From: Bacteroidales bacterium
Lineage (GTDB): Bacteria > Bacteroidota > Bacteroidia > Bacteroidales > UBA1402
Length of the DNA stretch: 7,979 nucleotides
Reading direction: 5' to 3'
NCBI GenBank assembly: GCA_012511135.1
Contig: JAAZGQ010000232.1
Coordinates: 1 to 7,979, forward strand
In this document: positions 4,354-7,979 of the stretch, in pieces
Numbering within the stretch: the stretch's first letter is position 1
How the letters are laid out: each line of letters begins with the position of its first letter
Program-made: the position numbers and the translations under genes
Notes under the pieces: generated by a model
Told to the model about the DNA's origin: nothing
Seen by the model: the letters and a program-made list of their open reading frames with translations, nothing else
The model's database searches: none

Positions 4354-5658
4354 ATGAACTACCCCCAAGCATTGGATTACCTCCTGCATCAACTGCCCTT
4401 GTTTCAGTCCGAGGGGAAAAAGGCCTATAAGCCGGGGCTGGATAATATCCTGCAGCTGGATGCCTGGACCGCTCATCCCCACCGCCGTTTTCCCTGCATT
4501 CACGTGGCCGGCACCAACGGCAAAGGCAGTGTCTGCCATTTATTGGCCTCGGTACTTCAGGAAGCCGGCTATCGCACAGGCTTGTATACTTCCCCCCACC
4601 TAAAAGACTTCAGGGAACGCATTCGTATCAACGGCCATTGCATTTCACAGGCATATGTCAGGGAATTTACCACAGCCTACATAGATGCGAAAAAGAGCGG
4701 AACAACTTTGGCTCCGGATTTCAGCCCCTCCTTTTTTGAACTGACCACCACTATGGCCTTTAGCTATTTTGCCGAGAACAAGGTTGATGTAGCCATTATC
4801 GAAGTCGGTTTGGGCGGACGCCTTGACAGTACCAACATCATAGACCCTCTCCTGTCGATCATTACCAGCATCAGCCTCGACCATATGGATGTGCTGGGTA
4901 ACAATATTATCAGCATCGCCACCGAAAAAGCCGGCATTATCAAAAACCGCCGGCCGGTATTGGCAGGGAAAAACCCGCCCGAGGTATATCAGCTGCTCCA
5001 AAACCAGGCCCGGCAAAGGCAGGCTCCTTTTTATCTGGCCGAAGAACTGCTGCAAATCAACTGGCAAAAAGACAAAAAAGGCTCAATTATAAGAGTAATC
5101 AAGGGAGACTGGCAGGAAGCGGGTAGTTTTGCCTGCGGTCTGGCCGGTCAATCTACGGAAGAAAACGCTGCCCTGGTACTGGTCGCTCTGAGCCTGTTGA
5201 AGCAAAACTTCAAAAAGGCAAATACTCAAGCCCTGCTCAGGGGATTTGAAAAGGTGGTTCCCAATACAGGCATCAGAGGTCGCTGGGAAATCTTACAGGA
5301 AAATCCCTTGTGTATTTGCGATACCGGACACAACGAGGCCGGCCTGCGCAGGGTGACAGAGCAATTGGCCGCCACACCACACAAACAGCTGCATATAGTG
5401 CTGGGCGTTGTCAACGACAAAGACATCAGGGCTATGTTGGCACTCTTGCCCCAAGAAGCTATATACTACTTTACCAAAGCCACCGTACCCAGAGCACTGC
5501 CCGAAAAAGAGCTGACGAAGCTGGCAGCCGGCCGGGGCTTAAAAGGTCAAAGTTATCCTACAGTGGCACAAGCAAAAACGGCCGCTTTAAAGGCGGCCGC
5601 GGCAGAAGATTTAGTCTTTATTGGAGGCAGCAATTTTGTAGTTGCTGAAGCATTGTAA
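4354..5658 (+). CDS. folC: Folylpolyglutamate synthase / dihydrofolate synthase
   Basis: A 434-residue cytoplasmic Mur-ligase-family enzyme. It adds glutamate to dihydropteroate and/or extends the glutamate tail of folates using ATP. Seen in order: H50-VAGTNGKGS-59, the P-loop with Lys57; TSPHLKDFRERIRING at 79-94; FELTTTMAF at 128-136; EVGLGGRLDSTN at 150-161; SLDHMDVLG at 174-182; EKAGIIK at 191-197, where Lys192 matches the lysine that is carbamylated in studied family members; and a C-terminal glutamate-ligase domain with DTGHNEAG starting at Asp323 (usual form DxAHNPxG). The length is normal and no key residue is missing. It is transcribed alone, divergent from the SPOR gene and convergent with yebC. 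From sequence alone I cannot say whether both activities are present, though the single-copy bacterial enzyme usually has both. Confidence 0.95.
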   Translation: MNYPQALDYLLHQLPLFQSEGKKAYKPGLDNILQLDAWTAHPHRRFPCIHVAGTNGKGSVCHLLASVLQEAGYRTGLYTSPHLKDFRERIRINGHCISQAYVREFTTAYIDAKKSGTTLAPDFSPSFFELTTTMAFSYFAENKVDVAIIEVGLGGRLDSTNIIDPLLSIITSISLDHMDVLGNNIISIATEKAGIIKNRRPVLAGKNPPEVYQLLQNQARQRQAPFYLAEELLQINWQKDKKGSIIRVIKGDWQEAGSFACGLAGQSTEENAALVLVALSLLKQNFKKANTQALLRGFEKVVPNTGIRGRWEILQENPLCICDTGHNEAGLRRVTEQLAATPHKQLHIVLGVVNDKDIRAMLALLPQEAIYYFTKATVPRALPEKELTKLAAGRGLKGQSYPTVAQAKTAALKAAAAEDLVFIGGSNFVVAEAL

Positions 5659-5703
5659 AATCCGACACCTGCTTTGCGGACTGACTCAGCCAAATTTACC
5701 TGT

Positions 5704-5723
5704 GAACCGGCCTCATTTGGTTC
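5704..5723. terminator. Weak hairpin between convergent folC and yebC
   Basis: GAACC (5704-5708) pairs with GGTTC (5719-5723) across a 10-base loop, ending right at the yebC stop codon. There is no T-tract on either strand, so it may only be a weak or factor-dependent stop for the converging transcripts. Confidence 0.2.
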
Positions 5724-6464
5724 TTAAACCGTGGCTTCCTCCTCCGAAGCACTTTCTTTCATGTTGTGATAAACATTGGAGACGTCTTCGTCCTCCTCGA
5801 GCCTTTCGATCAATTTATTGATGGTGGCTTCCTGTTCGGCTGTCAATTCTTTGGTCTCGTTGGGAAAACGTTCAAACTCGGCGGAGACCAGTTCAAATTC
5901 GTTTTCTTCCAGGTATTTCTGTATGCGGGCAAAGGATTCAGGTTCGCCGTAAATAACCAGTTCTTCGTCTTCCATCTCGAATTCTTCGGCGCCGTAATCA
6001 ATCAGTTCCAATTCCAGTTCGTCCAAATCAAGGTTTTCTTTAGGCTTTACTTTGAAGACAGCCTTGCGTTCGAACATAAAGGACAAACTGCCCGAAGTAC
6101 CCAGGGAGCCCCCGTTGTGATTGAAGGCACTGCGCACGGAGGCCACAGTACGTGTTGTGTTGTCGGTCTGGGTTTCTACCAGAATGGCAATGCCAAAGGG
6201 ACCGTAACCCTCGTAAACCATTTCCTTGTAATCTACAAAATCTTTGGAAACAGCCTTTTTGATGGCTCTTTCTACGTTGTCTTTGGGCATGTTGGCCGCT
6301 TTGGCGTTCTGAATCAAGACTCTCAATCGGGGATTGGATTCAGGATCGGGGCCGGATTCTTTGACGCAACTGGAAATTTCTTTCCCTATTTTGGTAAAAG
6401 TACGGGCCATATTGCCCCAGCGTTTCATTTTTCGGGCTTTTCTGTATTCAAAGGCTCTTCCCAT
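5724..6464 (-). CDS. yebC: YebC/PmpR (TACO1) family protein
   Basis: A 246-residue protein of normal family length. The N-terminus MGRAFEYRKARKMKRWGN followed by RTFTKIGKEI is the Bacteroidota version of this family. Conserved blocks seen: NMPKDNVERAIKK at 58-70, YEGYGPFG at 84-91, VETQTDNTTRTVASVR at 96-111, and a strongly acidic C-terminal part (LDLDELELELIDYGAEEFEMEDEE region). The family was long annotated as transcriptional regulators (PmpR). Mitochondrial TACO1 and recent bacterial studies instead support a role in translation, helping ribosomes through proline-rich stretches. The ATG at 6464 is 12 bases past the pheT stop, so the two share a transcript. The neighbour, a tRNA synthetase subunit, fits the translation role, but proximity is weak evidence. 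Confidence 0.95.
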   Translation of the reverse strand: MGRAFEYRKARKMKRWGNMARTFTKIGKEISSCVKESGPDPESNPRLRVLIQNAKAANMPKDNVERAIKKAVSKDFVDYKEMVYEGYGPFGIAILVETQTDNTTRTVASVRSAFNHNGGSLGTSGSLSFMFERKAVFKVKPKENLDLDELELELIDYGAEEFEMEDEELVIYGEPESFARIQKYLEENEFELVSAEFERFPNETKELTAEQEATINKLIERLEEDEDVSNVYHNMKESASEEEATV

Positions 6465-6476
6465 AAAACATATATT

Positions 6477-7979
6477 TTATCTCAGGCTGGCGCCCAATTG
6501 TGTTTGAAGATTCTTGATAATCTTTTGCATGCTAATGTCTATACGTTGATCTGTCAGTGTCTGCTTGTCGTCTTGCAGCACAAAAGTCACCGCGTACGAT
6601 TTCTTACCTTCCGGCAGGTTTTTACCTTCGTAAACATCAAACAGACGCAGCGATTTAAGTAGTTGTTTTTCGGAAGCTCTGGCAATGTTTTCGATCATTG
6701 AAAAAGGTACCGATTTATCCAGCAACAAAGCCAGATCCCTGCGGACCTCGGGGAATTTTGGCAATTCTCTGAACGAGTAGTGATTTGTTTTAATTGCCTT
6801 GAGTAAGTTATCCCAGTTGATGTCCGCATAATAAACCTCTGTATCTATGTCAAAAGCTTGCAAGAGATTTGGCCGGACTATCCCAATGCTGAGTAATTCT
6901 TTGCCCGACTTGCCTGCATAAGTAAGAGCCTGACTAAAGAGGTCATCCGCCGAAGATTCACTTATTTCCAGCTTTTCGACTTCCAGACCCAGTCGCAGCA
7001 ATATGTTGTGCACAAAAGCCTTAAGATCGTAAAAACTCAGGGCTGAGGCAGGCTGCATCCAATGGACAGGATTGCGGTTTCCGCAGATCCAAAGGCCCAG
7101 ATGCATGCTTTCGTTGTAGGCTGCCAGGCTGTTGTCGCTTGATTTTTTATCCGACTGGTACTGATAACAATGACCAAATTCGTACAAACGCAAATCCTGA
7201 TTCTTACGATTGATATTGTAAGCAATGTTTTGCAGGCCCCCAAACAAAAGGCTTTGTCTCATCACGCTCAATTCTTTGCTCAGAGGATTCAGCAGTTGCA
7301 CACAAGCCGAAAGCGGGTAAGTGCTCAGGCCTTCGTAATGAGCCGAAGAAACCAGCGAATTATTGAGTACTTCGTTAAAGCCCGAAGCCGTCAGCTGTTC
7401 CGACACCATTTGTTGCAGCCTGTTGCTGTCGGGCTGTTGAGTGTAGGAAAGCGAGGTTTTTAGGCCCTGGCCGGTCTGAATGCTGTTGTAACCGTAAATA
7501 CGCAGAATGTCTTCGATCACATCCACGTCACGCTGAACATCCACCCGGTAGGCAGGCACCTGTAATTTGAGCTGATCCTGATTCTCTTCGAGTATCTTTA
7601 TCTCCAGTGCTGTCAGGATTTCTTTGATCTTTGCTGCGGGAATAGTTTGCCCGATGAGCTTATTACATTTTTCGTAGCTGAAATCCACTACAAAATCTTC
7701 TATTTTACGAGGATAACAATCCACAATCTCACTGGAAATTTGCCCCCCGGCCAATTCTTTGATCATCAGGGCTGCCCGTTTGAGCACATAAACAGTATTG
7801 GAGGGATCTACACCCCTTTCGAAACGATAGGATGCATCGGTATTTAATCCTAATCTCCGGGCGGTTTTTCTCACCCAGACCGGATTGAAACAGGCACTTT
7901 CCAAAAACAGATCGGTGGTCTGCTCCGTAACACCGGAATCTTGTCCTCCGAAAACACCGGCCACGCACATGCCTTCCCC
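6477..7979 (-). CDS. pheT: Phenylalanyl-tRNA synthetase beta subunit, 5' end cut by window edge
   Basis: The last 500 residues of PheT; the frame is open through the right edge, and roughly 310-320 N-terminal residues are missing given the family's usual size of about 815. The enzyme (alpha2-beta2 with PheS) charges tRNA-Phe. Visible in order: the end of the B3/4 editing region, beginning GEGMCVAGVFGG, with SGVTEQTTDLFLESACFNP and TDASYRFERGVDP at 47-59; the B5 domain, starting FSYEKCNKLIG and running to about EDILRIYGYNSI; the inactive synthetase-like core; and the C-terminal anticodon-binding FDX-ACB domain over 401-500, starting YSFRELPKFPEVRRDLALLL. A methionine at the fourth visible residue is internal, not a start. 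It is followed at 12 bases by yebC. Confidence 0.97.
   Translation of the reverse strand, partial: GEGMCVAGVFGGQDSGVTEQTTDLFLESACFNPVWVRKTARRLGLNTDASYRFERGVDPSNTVYVLKRAALMIKELAGGQISSEIVDCYPRKIEDFVVDFSYEKCNKLIGQTIPAAKIKEILTALEIKILEENQDQLKLQVPAYRVDVQRDVDVIEDILRIYGYNSIQTGQGLKTSLSYTQQPDSNRLQQMVSEQLTASGFNEVLNNSLVSSAHYEGLSTYPLSACVQLLNPLSKELSVMRQSLLFGGLQNIAYNINRKNQDLRLYEFGHCYQYQSDKKSSDNSLAAYNESMHLGLWICGNRNPVHWMQPASALSFYDLKAFVHNILLRLGLEVEKLEISESSADDLFSQALTYAGKSGKELLSIGIVRPNLLQAFDIDTEVYYADINWDNLLKAIKTNHYSFRELPKFPEVRRDLALLLDKSVPFSMIENIARASEKQLLKSLRLFDVYEGKNLPEGKKSYAVTFVLQDDKQTLTDQRIDISMQKIIKNLQTQLGASLR

Noticed and set aside
4297..5092. Minus and plus shadow ORFs over the 5' half of folC
   Set aside because: The folC frame holds all family motifs in order with normal length; the others have none.
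5766..6662. Plus-strand ORF of 298 codons opposite yebC and the end of pheT
   Set aside because: It is antisense to two well-conserved genes and spans their boundary. Its phenylalanine-rich, low-complexity product is what the reverse of acidic coding sequence (GAA/GAT-rich) gives.

Overview
The window looks like chromosomal DNA of a Bacteroidota bacterium, most likely of the Bacteroidales/Marinilabiliales type. The evidence is the gene families present (an Sde182/DUF1593 nucleoside-hydrolase-like secreted protein, a XynE-like SGNH esterase, a DUF2582-type winged helix protein, Bacteroidota-style PheT and YebC), several promoter -7 elements matching TAnnTTTG, and starts with A-rich rather than Shine-Dalgarno leaders. 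The taxonomic placement is inference from family resemblance.

Left part (1-2620): two secreted or periplasmic proteins read leftward. The first is a DUF1593 protein that runs off the left edge. It is open through all 416 visible codons and carries one complete nucleoside-hydrolase-like domain plus the start of a second. Upstream of it lies a two-domain SGNH/GDSL esterase. Their family company suggests extracellular or periplasmic carbohydrate work, but the substrate cannot be read from the sequence.

Middle (2621-3365): a gene-poor interval of about 630 bases, then a leftward tRNA-Cys(GCA) with its own good promoter and a rho-independent terminator. The interval holds an orphan 39-codon ORF, an AT-rich stretch, and a compact GC-rich repeat element. 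That element has 14-base perfect inverted repeats around nested hairpins, followed by two perfect 39-base direct repeats 60 bases apart. It is the least explained part of the window.

Centre (3366-4228): a tight leftward set of three small genes: a SPOR-domain lipoprotein, a 65-residue winged-helix protein, and a one-span membrane protein with a cysteine-rich tail of the FeoB-associated type. Divergent from it, folC (4354-5658) reads rightward from its own -7 element.

Right part (5659-7979): convergent to folC, a leftward pheT-yebC pair separated by 12 bases. pheT is cut by the right edge; its last 500 residues are present. These are housekeeping translation and folate functions. I see no phage, IS transposase, CRISPR-Cas or defence system. 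The candidates for something little described are the tandem domain architecture of the DUF1593 protein and the repeat element at 2961-3198.
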